Below, in pieces: positions 36,029 to 43,907 of a DNA stretch of 64,000 nucleotides. A program made the translations under genes and the position numbers. The stretch is from Pelomonas lactea (lineage in GTDB: Bacteria; Pseudomonadota; Gammaproteobacteria; Burkholderiales; Burkholderiaceae_C), in NCBI RefSeq assembly GCF_043555885.1, contig NZ_JBIGHX010000002.1, positions 248,001 to 312,000 on the forward strand, given 5' to 3'. Below the pieces are notes generated by a model. That model was given only the letters and a program-made list of their open reading frames with translations. It did not search any database and was not told the origin of the DNA. Positions within the stretch are counted from its first letter, which is position 1; each line of letters begins with the position of its first letter.

Positions 36029-36715
36029 TCAGCGGCTCATCATGGGTTTGAGCCAGCGGTTCTCGGCGAAGCGGAACAGCCCGACCAGGCCGAGCGTCAG
36101 CACGAAGTAGAAGATGCCGGCGGTGATGAAGGCCTCGAAGGGCAGGTAGTACTTGGCGTTGACGGCGCGGGCGGCGCCGGTGAGGTCCAGCAGCGTGACG
36201 ACGCTGGCCAGCGAGGTGCCGTGCAGCATGAAGATGGCCTCGTTGCCGTAGGCGGGCAGCGCGCGGCGCAGCGCTGCGGGCAGCACGATGCGGCGCAGCA
36301 TCAGCGCGCGGCCCATGCCCAGCGCCTTGGCCGCCTCGATCTCGCCGGCGGGCAGCGCGCGGATGCTGCCGGCGATGATCTCGGTCGTGTAGGCGGCGGT
36401 GTTCAGCGTGAACGTCAGCCAGGCGCAGAACGTGGCCGACGACAGCCAGGGCCAGGCCCAGCTCTCGCGCACCGCGTCGAACTGCGCCAGGCCGTAGTAG
36501 ACGAGGAACAGCTGCACCAGCATGGGCGTGCCGCGGAACACGTAGGTGTAGGCCCAGACGAGACGCGAGGCCAGGCCCCGGGACACGGTGCGCACGAGGG
36601 CCAGCGGCACGGCGATCAGCAGGCCGCAGCCCAGCGACAGCGCCAGCAGCTTCAGCGTGATGCCCAGGCCCTCCCAGTACATCGGCAGGTTCTCGACGAT
36701 GGCGTCGAAGTTCAC
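36029..36715 (-). CDS. aotM: Amino acid ABC transporter permease AotM
   Basis: This 228-residue inner-membrane permease has the HisM-type fold of about five helices and the ATPase-contact EAA loop (GEIEAAKALGMGRALMLRRI) near residue 125. It forms the transmembrane pore with AotQ. Its ATG overlaps the aotQ stop by four bases, indicating coupling, and aotO starts two bases after its stop. Confidence 0.95.
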   Translation of the reverse strand: MNFDAIVENLPMYWEGLGITLKLLALSLGCGLLIAVPLALVRTVSRGLASRLVWAYTYVFRGTPMLVQLFLVYYGLAQFDAVRESWAWPWLSSATFCAWLTFTLNTAAYTTEIIAGSIRALPAGEIEAAKALGMGRALMLRRIVLPAALRRALPAYGNEAIFMLHGTSLASVVTLLDLTGAARAVNAKYYLPFEAFITAGIFYFVLTLGLVGLFRFAENRWLKPMMSR

Positions 36716-37404
36716 AGCTCACCCTTTCGCACGCCGATGGCCAGGCGCCGGTTCGCCCAGCCGAACACCAGCTCCGACACGCTGGTGAAGACGAGGTAGA
36801 TCAGCGCCACGGCGAGGTAGAAGCTGAACGGCTCGCGCGTGTTGCCGGCGGCCTGCTGGCCGCGCGTCATCAGGTCGGACAGGCCGATGATGGACACGAT
36901 GGCCGTGCTCTTGATGAGCACCAGCCAGTTGTTGGACAGCCCCGGCAGCGCGTGGCGCAGCATCTGCGGCAGCGTGATGCGCACCAGCACCTGGCGCGGG
37001 CTCATGCCGTAGGCCAGGCCGGCTTCGCGCTGGCCCGGCGGCACGGCCAGGAAGGCGCCGCGGAAGGCCTCGGTCAGGTAGGCGCCGAAGATGAAGCCGA
37101 TGGTGAGCACGCCGGCAACGAAGGGGTCGATGTCGATGTAGTCCTCATGGCCCAGCATGGGGGCCACGGTGTTGACGGCCACCTGGCCGCCGTAGAAGAC
37201 CAGCAGCATCAGCACCAGGTCGGGCACGCCGCGGATCAGCGTCGTGTAGGTGGCGGCGATGGCCTGCAGCACGCGCGAGCGCGACAGCTTGGCCAGCGCG
37301 CCGGCCAGGCCCAGCGCGGCAGCCACGGCCAGAGACGACAGCGCCACGCCCAGCGTGACGGCGGCGCCTTCGAGAAGGCTGGGAAGGAATCCGTGCAGCA
37401 GCAT
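36712..37404 (-). CDS. aotQ: Amino acid ABC transporter permease AotQ
   Basis: This 230-residue HisQ-type permease has TYTTLIRGVPDLVLMLLVFYGG near the start (here in part: LIRGVPDLVLMLL) and the EAA loop PGQREAGLAYGMSPRQVL near 123. It pairs with AotM. The gene begins two bases after the stop of the second binding-protein gene. Confidence 0.95.
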   Translation of the reverse strand: MLLHGFLPSLLEGAAVTLGVALSSLAVAAALGLAGALAKLSRSRVLQAIAATYTTLIRGVPDLVLMLLVFYGGQVAVNTVAPMLGHEDYIDIDPFVAGVLTIGFIFGAYLTEAFRGAFLAVPPGQREAGLAYGMSPRQVLVRITLPQMLRHALPGLSNNWLVLIKSTAIVSIIGLSDLMTRGQQAAGNTREPFSFYLAVALIYLVFTSVSELVFGWANRRLAIGVRKGEL

Positions 37405-37406
37405 GG

Positions 37407-38186
37407 TCAGCGTGGAGTCACGAGGTCGAAACTGAAGTAGCGGTCGTTGAGCGCCTTGAGCGCACCGCTGCTGCGCAGCGCGGCCAGCGCCTCATCCAGG
37501 CGCACGCCCAGCGTCTGCGCGTCAGCCTTGCGCAGGCCCACGGCGATGCCCTTGCCGTAGTACTGCTCGTCGCGGCCGAAATCAGGGCCGGCGAACGCGA
37601 AGCCGCGTCCCTCGGAGCGGTTCAGGAAGCCGAACTGCGCGATGACGGCGTCCACCAGCGTGGCGTCCAGGCGGCCGGCGCGGAGGTCGAGAAACGCCTG
37701 GTCCTGCGTCGCATAGCGCAACACCTGGCTGTCCTTGAACTGTGCGGCCAGCAGCCGCTCGTGGATGGTGCCGCGCTCCACGCCGATGCGCTTGCCCCTC
37801 ATGCCGGCGGGGCTGACGTCCGGCCGCGAGTCCGTGCGCACGACCATTCGCACCGGCGAGTAGTAGTAGGCCGACGAGAACGCGATCAACTGCTGGCGCT
37901 CCGGCGTGACCGACATGGAGGCCATGATGGCGTCGATCTTGCGCGCGCGCAGGGCGGGGATGAGGCCGTCGAAGTCCAGCATGACGGGGACGCACTGCAG
38001 GCCCATGCGCGCGCACAGCGCGTGAGCCAGGTCCACCTCGAAGCCCTTGAGCTGGCCGTCGCTGCCCACCTCGCTGAACGGCGCGTAGCCCGCCGCGAGG
38101 CCGACACGCAGCTTCAGCGACGGCGCCTGGCCCAGGGCCGGACCGGCCAGGGCGAGCGGGGCAAGCAGCGCGGCGCGGCGTCGCAT
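37407..38186 (-). CDS. Periplasmic amino acid-binding protein, second copy (AotJ2)
   Basis: A 259-residue type II periplasmic binding protein with a signal peptide (cut after ALG). It has VGLAAGYAPFSEVGSDGQLKGFEVDLAHALC and RIGVERGTIHE, the HisJ/ArgT pattern (motifs given in part). It is clearly a paralogue of the gene just upstream. The ATG at 38186 shares one base with that gene's stop; a GTG one codon earlier is possible. Two binding proteins feeding one permease pair would broaden the substrate range, as with HisJ/ArgT in Salmonella. Confidence 0.9.
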   Translation of the reverse strand: MRRRAALLAPLALAGPALGQAPSLKLRVGLAAGYAPFSEVGSDGQLKGFEVDLAHALCARMGLQCVPVMLDFDGLIPALRARKIDAIMASMSVTPERQQLIAFSSAYYYSPVRMVVRTDSRPDVSPAGMRGKRIGVERGTIHERLLAAQFKDSQVLRYATQDQAFLDLRAGRLDATLVDAVIAQFGFLNRSEGRGFAFAGPDFGRDEQYYGKGIAVGLRKADAQTLGVRLDEALAALRSSGALKALNDRYFSFDLVTPR

Positions 38187-38965
38187 CACTTCTTGGCGGG
38201 TGCGATGTCGTAGTCGAAGTATTTGTCGGCCAGCTTCTTGAATGTGCCGTTGGCCTGCACCGCGTCGATGGCGGCATTGAACTTCTTGCCCAGCGTCGCC
38301 TCGTCGGCCTTGCGCAGCCCGACGCCGGTGCCGGCGCCGAAGATCTTGTCGTCAAGCACCGGGCCGCCGACGAAGGCGAAGCCCTTGCCTTCGGGCTTCT
38401 TCAGGAAGCCGAAGTCGGCGGCGGGCGAGTCCATCAGCGTGGCGTCGATGCGGCCGCTTTTGAGGTCCAGGAACACCTGGTCCTGGCTGCCGTAGCGCAC
38501 CACCTCACTCTGCTTGAAGTTGGCGGCGGCGTAGGTCTCATGCGTGGTGCCACGCTGCACGCCGATCTTCTTGCCCTTCAGGCCGGCGGCCGTGGGCTCC
38601 AGCTTCACGCCGGCCTTGGCGACCAGCCGCGCCGGCGTCGAGTAGTAGGGCTTGGAGAACGCGATGACCTTCTCGCGCTCGGCCGTGATGGAGACGCTGG
38701 CGAAGATGGCGTCCACCTTGCGCGACTGCAGCGCCGGGATGAGCCCGTCGAACTCCTGCTGCACCAGCGTGCACTGGGCCTTCATCTCCGCGCAGTAGGC
38801 CTGCACCAGCTCGATCTCAAAGCCCTTCAACTTGCCGTCGGTGCCGATCTCGGAGAAGGGCGGGTAGGCGCCTTCGACGCCGATGCGCAGCTTCTTCCAC
38901 TCGGGGGCCTGGGCCTGGGCGACCGAGGCGGCCAGGGCGAGGACGAACAGGGCGGTTTTCTTCAT
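38186..38965 (-). CDS. aotJ: Periplasmic basic amino acid-binding protein AotJ
   Basis: A 259-residue exported binding protein (signal cut after AQA) with IGVEGAYPPFSEIGTDGK, GFEIELVQAYC and KIGVQRGTTHETY. The residues ahead of the last motif match the basic amino acid binders HisJ, ArgT and AotJ. It is first of the tandem pair and probably the main arginine/ornithine receptor. It begins 26 bases after the alpha/beta hydrolase gene, which may share the transcript. Confidence 0.92.
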   Translation of the reverse strand: MKKTALFVLALAASVAQAQAPEWKKLRIGVEGAYPPFSEIGTDGKLKGFEIELVQAYCAEMKAQCTLVQQEFDGLIPALQSRKVDAIFASVSITAEREKVIAFSKPYYSTPARLVAKAGVKLEPTAAGLKGKKIGVQRGTTHETYAAANFKQSEVVRYGSQDQVFLDLKSGRIDATLMDSPAADFGFLKKPEGKGFAFVGGPVLDDKIFGAGTGVGLRKADEATLGKKFNAAIDAVQANGTFKKLADKYFDYDIAPAKK

Positions 38966-38991
38966 GTCTGACCTTTTGGGTGGGACGGTGT

Positions 38992-39948
38992 TCAGGGCGT
39001 GACGCTGGGTAGCCAGTCGCGCAAGGCCGCAAGGGTAGCAGCCGGGTCCTCCTCCTGAGGCACATGGCCCAGGGTGGGGAAGGTCACGAGCTGGCTGCCC
39101 GGGATGGCGGTGTGGAAGGCCTGGCCCCAGCGCGGCGGGATGAGGCGGTCCTTGCCGCCCCAGAGGATCAGCGTCGGCACGCGGATGTCGCCCAGCCGCT
39201 GCACCGGCCCCGGGGCCATCTGGTCCATACGCTGCATCAGCGCCACGCGGTTGCCTTCGCGCAACGCCAGCTCGTAGTAGCGGTCCACCAGCGCGGCCGT
39301 CACGCGCGACGGGTCGCCGTAGACGTCCAGCACGCTCGCCTCGATGGCGCGGCGTGGCAGCACCCAGCGCATGCCCTCGCGCAGCACCGGCGTGCGCGCG
39401 ACACGAAAGCCCAGCGGCAGCGATTCGGGTACGAAGTCGAAGCCGGTCGCGTCGATCAGCACCAGACCCGCCACGCGCGCCGGGTCGGCCAGCGCCAGCT
39501 CCCAGGCGACGCCGCCGCCCAGCGAGTTGCCCGCGACGATGGCCCGGCCCACGCCCAGCCGGGACAGCAGCGCGCGCGTGAACGCGACGTAGCGGGCCTC
39601 GCGGTAGTCGCCGTCGGCGTTGGGGCCGGTCAGGCCGAAGCCCGGCAGGTCGAAGCTGATGACGCGGCGGGTGCGCGACAGCTCGGTCGCCCAGCCCTCC
39701 CAGGTGTGCAGGCTGGCGCTGGTGCCGTGGATGAGCACCAGCGGCAGCGGGTCGCTGCTGGGGCCCTGGTCGCGCACGTGCACCAGCAGGCCGTCCACCT
39801 CGACGAAGTCCGACGGCGGCGGTGCCCAGCGTGGCACCAGACTCTCCAGCGACCGGTCGGGCGCCTTGCTGGCGGCAAAACCCAGCGCGGCCAGCATCAG
39901 CAGGATGCCGACGGCTTTCAGCGCCAGATCGCTGAACCTGCCGGTCAT
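38992..39948 (-). CDS. Membrane-anchored alpha/beta hydrolase
   Basis: A 318-residue protein with an N-terminal hydrophobic anchor (about 10-28) and an alpha/beta hydrolase domain. The domain shows LIHGTSASLHTW (oxyanion region), nucleophile elbow GNSLGGG (Ser about 140), GGKDRLIP (Asp) and GHVPQEE (His). Its closest general look is to lipase/epoxide-hydrolase-like enzymes. The active site probably faces the periplasm. The substrate is unknown. It lies upstream of the aot genes on the same strand. Confidence 0.9.
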   Translation of the reverse strand: MTGRFSDLALKAVGILLMLAALGFAASKAPDRSLESLVPRWAPPPSDFVEVDGLLVHVRDQGPSSDPLPLVLIHGTSASLHTWEGWATELSRTRRVISFDLPGFGLTGPNADGDYREARYVAFTRALLSRLGVGRAIVAGNSLGGGVAWELALADPARVAGLVLIDATGFDFVPESLPLGFRVARTPVLREGMRWVLPRRAIEASVLDVYGDPSRVTAALVDRYYELALREGNRVALMQRMDQMAPGPVQRLGDIRVPTLILWGGKDRLIPPRWGQAFHTAIPGSQLVTFPTLGHVPQEEDPAATLAALRDWLPSVTP

Positions 39949-40027
39949 GCGCGCCCCTCGGCCGGCGAGTACGCCACCCGATCCCCCGAGGAGATGCGTG
40001 CCCGGCCTGGGGCAGCCCGGCGCTCGC

Positions 40028-40765
40028 TCACGTCGGACTTAGATCGGCGTTGACGCCGCGGCGGTCGTCGAAGACGAAGCAGTTGCCGTGGTAGTGCCTG
40101 CCGCCGGTGTCCTCGAAGTACTTCAGGATGCCGCCGTCCAGCTGCCAGGCCGTCAGACCCTGCTCCTGCAGCAGCATGGCGGCCTTCTCGCAGCGGATGC
40201 CGCCGGTGCAGTAGCTCACGACGGTCTTGCCGACCAGCTCGTCGCGGTGGGCGGCCAGCGCGTCGGGGAAGTCGCTGAACTTGTGCAGCCGCCAGTCGAT
40301 GGCACCGTCGAAAGCGCCCGCGTCCACCTCGAAGCCGTTGCGCGTGTCCAGCATGACGACCTCGCGGCCTTCGTCATCCACGCCCTGGTCCAGCCAGCGC
40401 AGCAGCGTTGCCGGCGGCAGTGCCGGGGCGCGCGGGGCCTGGTCGGGGCGCACGGCGGGCCGGTTCATGCGGATGATCTCGGGCTTGACCTTCACCTTCA
40501 GTCGCTGGAAGGGCTGCACCTCGCTCCAGCTTTCCTTGGGGGTCAGCGTCGCGAAGCGGGCGTCGGCGCGCAGCTCATCCACCCAGGCATTCACGGCGGC
40601 GGCCGGGCCGGCCAGGAAGAGGTTGATGCCTTCCTCGGCAATCAGCACGGTGCCCTTCAGGTCCAGCGCGAGCGCGCGCGCCTCGAGACGGTCCCGCAGC
40701 GAGGCCGTGTCGGCCAGCGAGACGAAGAGGTAGCAGGAGATGTTGAGAATGTGACCGGACTGCAT
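40028..40765 (-). CDS. trhO: tRNA uridine(34) hydroxylase TrhO (YceA-like rhodanese)
   Basis: A 245-residue protein with an N-terminal ferredoxin-like domain (ISCYLFVSLAD, IAEEGINLFLAG) and a rhodanese domain. The latter has VVMLDTRNGFEVDAGAF and the active-site loop SYCTGGIRCEKA with two cysteines. These are TrhO marks; the enzyme makes 5-hydroxyuridine at the wobble position of some tRNAs. The start at 40765 is the first with a good N-terminus. It follows the HD-GYP gene by 14 bases. Confidence 0.93.
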   Translation of the reverse strand: MQSGHILNISCYLFVSLADTASLRDRLEARALALDLKGTVLIAEEGINLFLAGPAAAVNAWVDELRADARFATLTPKESWSEVQPFQRLKVKVKPEIIRMNRPAVRPDQAPRAPALPPATLLRWLDQGVDDEGREVVMLDTRNGFEVDAGAFDGAIDWRLHKFSDFPDALAAHRDELVGKTVVSYCTGGIRCEKAAMLLQEQGLTAWQLDGGILKYFEDTGGRHYHGNCFVFDDRRGVNADLSPT

Positions 40766-40779
40766 GAGGGGGCGGATTA

Positions 40780-41883
40780 TCAGTCCGCCCACCGGGAGGC
40801 GATCTGCCGCACATCGTCCACGCAGGCCTCCAGCGCCGCGACGACGTGCGGGTCGAAGTGGCTGCCGCTGCCGGCGCGGATGAAGTCCAGCGCCTCCTCG
40901 TGCGTCATGGCCTGCTTGTAGGGCCGCTCGCTGATCAGCGCGTCGTAGACGTCGGCCACCGCCATCAGCCGGGCCGACAGCGGGATGGCCTCGCCGGCCA
41001 GGCCGTCGGGGTAGCCGCTGCCGTCCCACTTCTCGTGGTGGTGCCGGGCAATCTGCTTGCCGAAGGTCAGCATCAGGCCGGCGTCGTCGCCCAGCCGGTC
41101 GATGGCGCGCTGCAGCAGGTCGGCGCCCTGTTCTGCATGGGTCTTCATGACGCGCCATTCGTCCGCCGACAGCCGGCCCGGCTTGAGCAGGATGCCGTCG
41201 GGGATGGCCACCTTGCCGATGTCGTGCAGCGGCGCGGCCTTGGCCAGTTCGTCGATGGCGGCCTCGCTCAGGTCGGCCGGGCCGTCGGGCTGGGCCGCGA
41301 TCCAGCGTGCCAGCGTGCGCACGTACTCCTGCGTGCGCTGGATGTGGTTGCCTGTGTCGGCGTCACGGAACTCGGCCAGCCCCACCATGACGAACAGCGT
41401 CGTGTCGCGCAGCCGCTCCACCTCGCGCCGGCGCGCGTCCAGCTCGCCGCTGAGCTGGGCGTTGTGGTTGAGCAGGTGGTCCTCCGCGAGCTTGAGCTGC
41501 AGGTGGGTGCGCACGCGTGCGAGCACCGTGGATGGGTTGAAGGGCTTGTGGATGAAGTCGGCTGCACCGGCCGCGAAGCCGCTGCTCTCGTCCTCGGGCC
41601 GCGTCAGCGCGGTCAGGAAGATGACCGGCACGCGGCGCGTGGCCGGGTCGGCCTTCAGGCGGCGGCAGACCTCGTAGCCGTCCATCTCCGGCATCATGAT
41701 GTCCAGCACGATCAGATCCGGCGGCTGGCGGCGGCAGATCTCCAGCGCCTTGGCGCCGCTGACGGCCAGCTGCACGCGGTAGTCGGGCTTGAGCACCTGG
41801 GCCAGCAGTGTCAGGTTGGCCGGCGTGTCGTCGACGACCAGCACGGTGGCCTGCGGTGACAGGAAAACGTCGTGCGGCGTCAT
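40780..41883 (-). CDS. Response regulator with HD-GYP domain
   Basis: A 367-residue cytoplasmic regulator. The N-terminal receiver is canonical (VVDD, phospho-acceptor Asp61, Lys113). The C-terminal HD-GYP domain has HDIGKVAIPD (His220/Asp221), HHEKWDGSGYPDG and VYDALISERPYK. HD-GYP proteins hydrolyse cyclic di-GMP, so phosphorylation by the upstream kinases probably controls turnover of this messenger. Its ATG overlaps the kinase stop by four bases (ATGA). Confidence 0.95.
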   Translation of the reverse strand: MTPHDVFLSPQATVLVVDDTPANLTLLAQVLKPDYRVQLAVSGAKALEICRRQPPDLIVLDIMMPEMDGYEVCRRLKADPATRRVPVIFLTALTRPEDESSGFAAGAADFIHKPFNPSTVLARVRTHLQLKLAEDHLLNHNAQLSGELDARRREVERLRDTTLFVMVGLAEFRDADTGNHIQRTQEYVRTLARWIAAQPDGPADLSEAAIDELAKAAPLHDIGKVAIPDGILLKPGRLSADEWRVMKTHAEQGADLLQRAIDRLGDDAGLMLTFGKQIARHHHEKWDGSGYPDGLAGEAIPLSARLMAVADVYDALISERPYKQAMTHEEALDFIRAGSGSHFDPHVVAALEACVDDVRQIASRWAD

Positions 41884-43907
41884 GGCACCTTGTCCTTGTC
41901 GCCGCGCAACGCGGCCTGTGCCTCGTCGAAGTCAAAGCGCTGCATGGCGCCGGCCAGCGCCTTGGCCTGCCGCGCGGGCAGCATCTCCAGCACCGCGGAA
42001 CCGTGCCGCTCCCACAGCGTCAGCGCATGGCTGTCGGCGTCGCCCAGCAGCGTGTCCAGCTCGCTGATCAGCGTGGCCGCGTCGGTGGTGGCGGCCGGGC
42101 CCGGGTCTGGCGCAGCGTCGTCGGGCTCGGCGGCCACGAAGGGCAGCGGGCGCTCCACGTCCAGCAGGCGGCGCAGCGTGTGTGGCAGCAGCGGCTTGGG
42201 TACGAGTGCATGCGCACCCTGGCGCAGTGCGCGCTCGCGCAACACCGGCGTGTCGAAGGCGCTCAGCAGCACGGCGCGGCGTACGCGCGCCGGGCCGGCC
42301 TCGGACAGCCGGCGCAGCAGCTCGCCGCCTTCCATGTCGGGCAACACCCAGTCCACCAGCAGCAGGTCCAGCGGCTGGCTGGCCGGCGTGCTGGCCAGCC
42401 TGGCCATCGCCTGGGCGCCCTGGGGCAGCACGTCGATGTGCGCCGAGGGCGCCAGCGCCTTCAGCAGCGCCAGCAAGGCGTCGTGCCCCGCGCTGTGCGG
42501 CGCCTGCACCAGCACGATGCTGGCGGGCTCGGTCATCGGCGGCGGCGGCAGGCCGGGGCAGGGTGCCGGCGGCAGCACCAGTTCGAACGCGCTGCCGCGG
42601 CCGGGCGTGCTGCGCGCGGTCAGCGTGCCGCCCATGCGTTCTGCCAGAGCGCGGCAGATGGCCAGGCCCAGCCCCGTGCCGCCAAAACGCCGCGTGGCGC
42701 CGGCCTCGGCCTGCGCGAACGGCGTGAACAGGCGGGCCAGTTGCTCGGGTGTCAGGCCCACGCCGCTGTCGCGCACGCGCAGCCGCCAGGCGCCGCCTTC
42801 GTCCAGCGCGGCGCTCAGCTTGACCTGGCCGGCCGGCGTGAACTTGACGGCGTTGACCAGCAGCTCGGTGACGAGCTGTGTCAGCCGTGCTGCATCGCCG
42901 CGGCGCGCGCCGGCCGCGCCCAGCAGCTCGGGCGACGTGATCTCGCACAGCAGCTCCAGCTGCTTGGCCTGGGCCGCGGGGCGCACGGCGTCGAAGGCAC
43001 TGGCCAGCAGCGGCTCCAGCCGCAGCGGCTCGTCGGCCAGCGGCAGGCGGCCGGCGTCCAGGTCGGCGTAGTCCAGCAGACCGTCGATGAGCCGCAGCAG
43101 CGCCTCGCCAGCCTGCGCCACCTCCAGCAGCTGGCTGCGCTGGCCGGCGTTCAGGCGGCCGGCCAGCAGCAACCGCGTCTGGCCCAGCACGGTGTTCATG
43201 GGCGTGCGGATCTCGTGGCCGATGTTGGCAAGGAAGTCGGACTTGGCGCGCGATGCCGCCTCGGCCGCCGCCCGGGAGCGTTCCAGCTCCACCAGGCGGG
43301 ACTTCACGAGATCGTCGGGCGTGGCCGGCCCGTCGCCGGCCGGTGCCAGCAGCGCCAGCAGCGCCAGCTGGCGCGACAGCCCCCACAGTGCCAGGCAGAA
43401 CATGACCTGGCACAGCGCCAGGTTGGCCAGCAGCGGCCAGGCCGCCAGCAGCCACTGCGGCGGCTGGCCGGCAAAGCGCAGCAGCGTGGGTGGCGCCAGC
43501 ATCAGCGCGAGCAGCGCCAGCGCGATGACCAGCGCCTGGCGGGCGCGCCAGGTCGTGAACAGCAGCAGGCAGCCGCCCAGCGTCCACGGCGCCAGGCTGC
43601 CCAGCGTGTACAGGCTCGGGCCGGGGTCGGGGCGCAGTGTGTACAGCAGCATGTTGGTGCTGAAGTACAGCGCCAGCAGCGTGACGCCTGTGCGCTGCCA
43701 CAGCCCAAGCTGCCGCGGCCGCCGCCATACCAGCGCCAGCAGCGCCGAGAACGCGGCGGCCAGCAGCGGATAGGCGACGCGGTCGTTGGGGTCGATGACG
43801 CCCAGCAGCGTCTCGCTGGCCCAGGCGCCCAGCGCCGACGCGACGATGAGGCCGAACAGCCAGCGCGTGCCGACGGCGCCCATGACCACCAGCGTGGCGC
43901 CGGCCAT
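41880..43907 (-). CDS. Multi-pass membrane hybrid histidine kinase
   Basis: A 675-residue kinase whose first about 190 residues form roughly seven membrane helices, an MASE-like sensor with no large periplasmic domain. A HisKA domain (NIGHEIRTPMN, His231) and an HATPase domain (VNAVKFTP, DSGVGL, GGTGLGLAI) follow. The receiver that comes next keeps the phospho-acceptor Asp (LLVDWVLPD) and Lys (LVPKPL) but lacks the acidic pair (VLVQAPHS), so it may be inactive or altered. A C-terminal helical tail of about 60 residues resembles those of two other kinases here. It is coupled by TGATG to the upstream kinase gene. Confidence 0.9.
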   Translation of the reverse strand: MAGATLVVMGAVGTRWLFGLIVASALGAWASETLLGVIDPNDRVAYPLLAAAFSALLALVWRRPRQLGLWQRTGVTLLALYFSTNMLLYTLRPDPGPSLYTLGSLAPWTLGGCLLLFTTWRARQALVIALALLALMLAPPTLLRFAGQPPQWLLAAWPLLANLALCQVMFCLALWGLSRQLALLALLAPAGDGPATPDDLVKSRLVELERSRAAAEAASRAKSDFLANIGHEIRTPMNTVLGQTRLLLAGRLNAGQRSQLLEVAQAGEALLRLIDGLLDYADLDAGRLPLADEPLRLEPLLASAFDAVRPAAQAKQLELLCEITSPELLGAAGARRGDAARLTQLVTELLVNAVKFTPAGQVKLSAALDEGGAWRLRVRDSGVGLTPEQLARLFTPFAQAEAGATRRFGGTGLGLAICRALAERMGGTLTARSTPGRGSAFELVLPPAPCPGLPPPPMTEPASIVLVQAPHSAGHDALLALLKALAPSAHIDVLPQGAQAMARLASTPASQPLDLLLVDWVLPDMEGGELLRRLSEAGPARVRRAVLLSAFDTPVLRERALRQGAHALVPKPLLPHTLRRLLDVERPLPFVAAEPDDAAPDPGPAATTDAATLISELDTLLGDADSHALTLWERHGSAVLEMLPARQAKALAGAMQRFDFDEAQAALRGDKDKVP

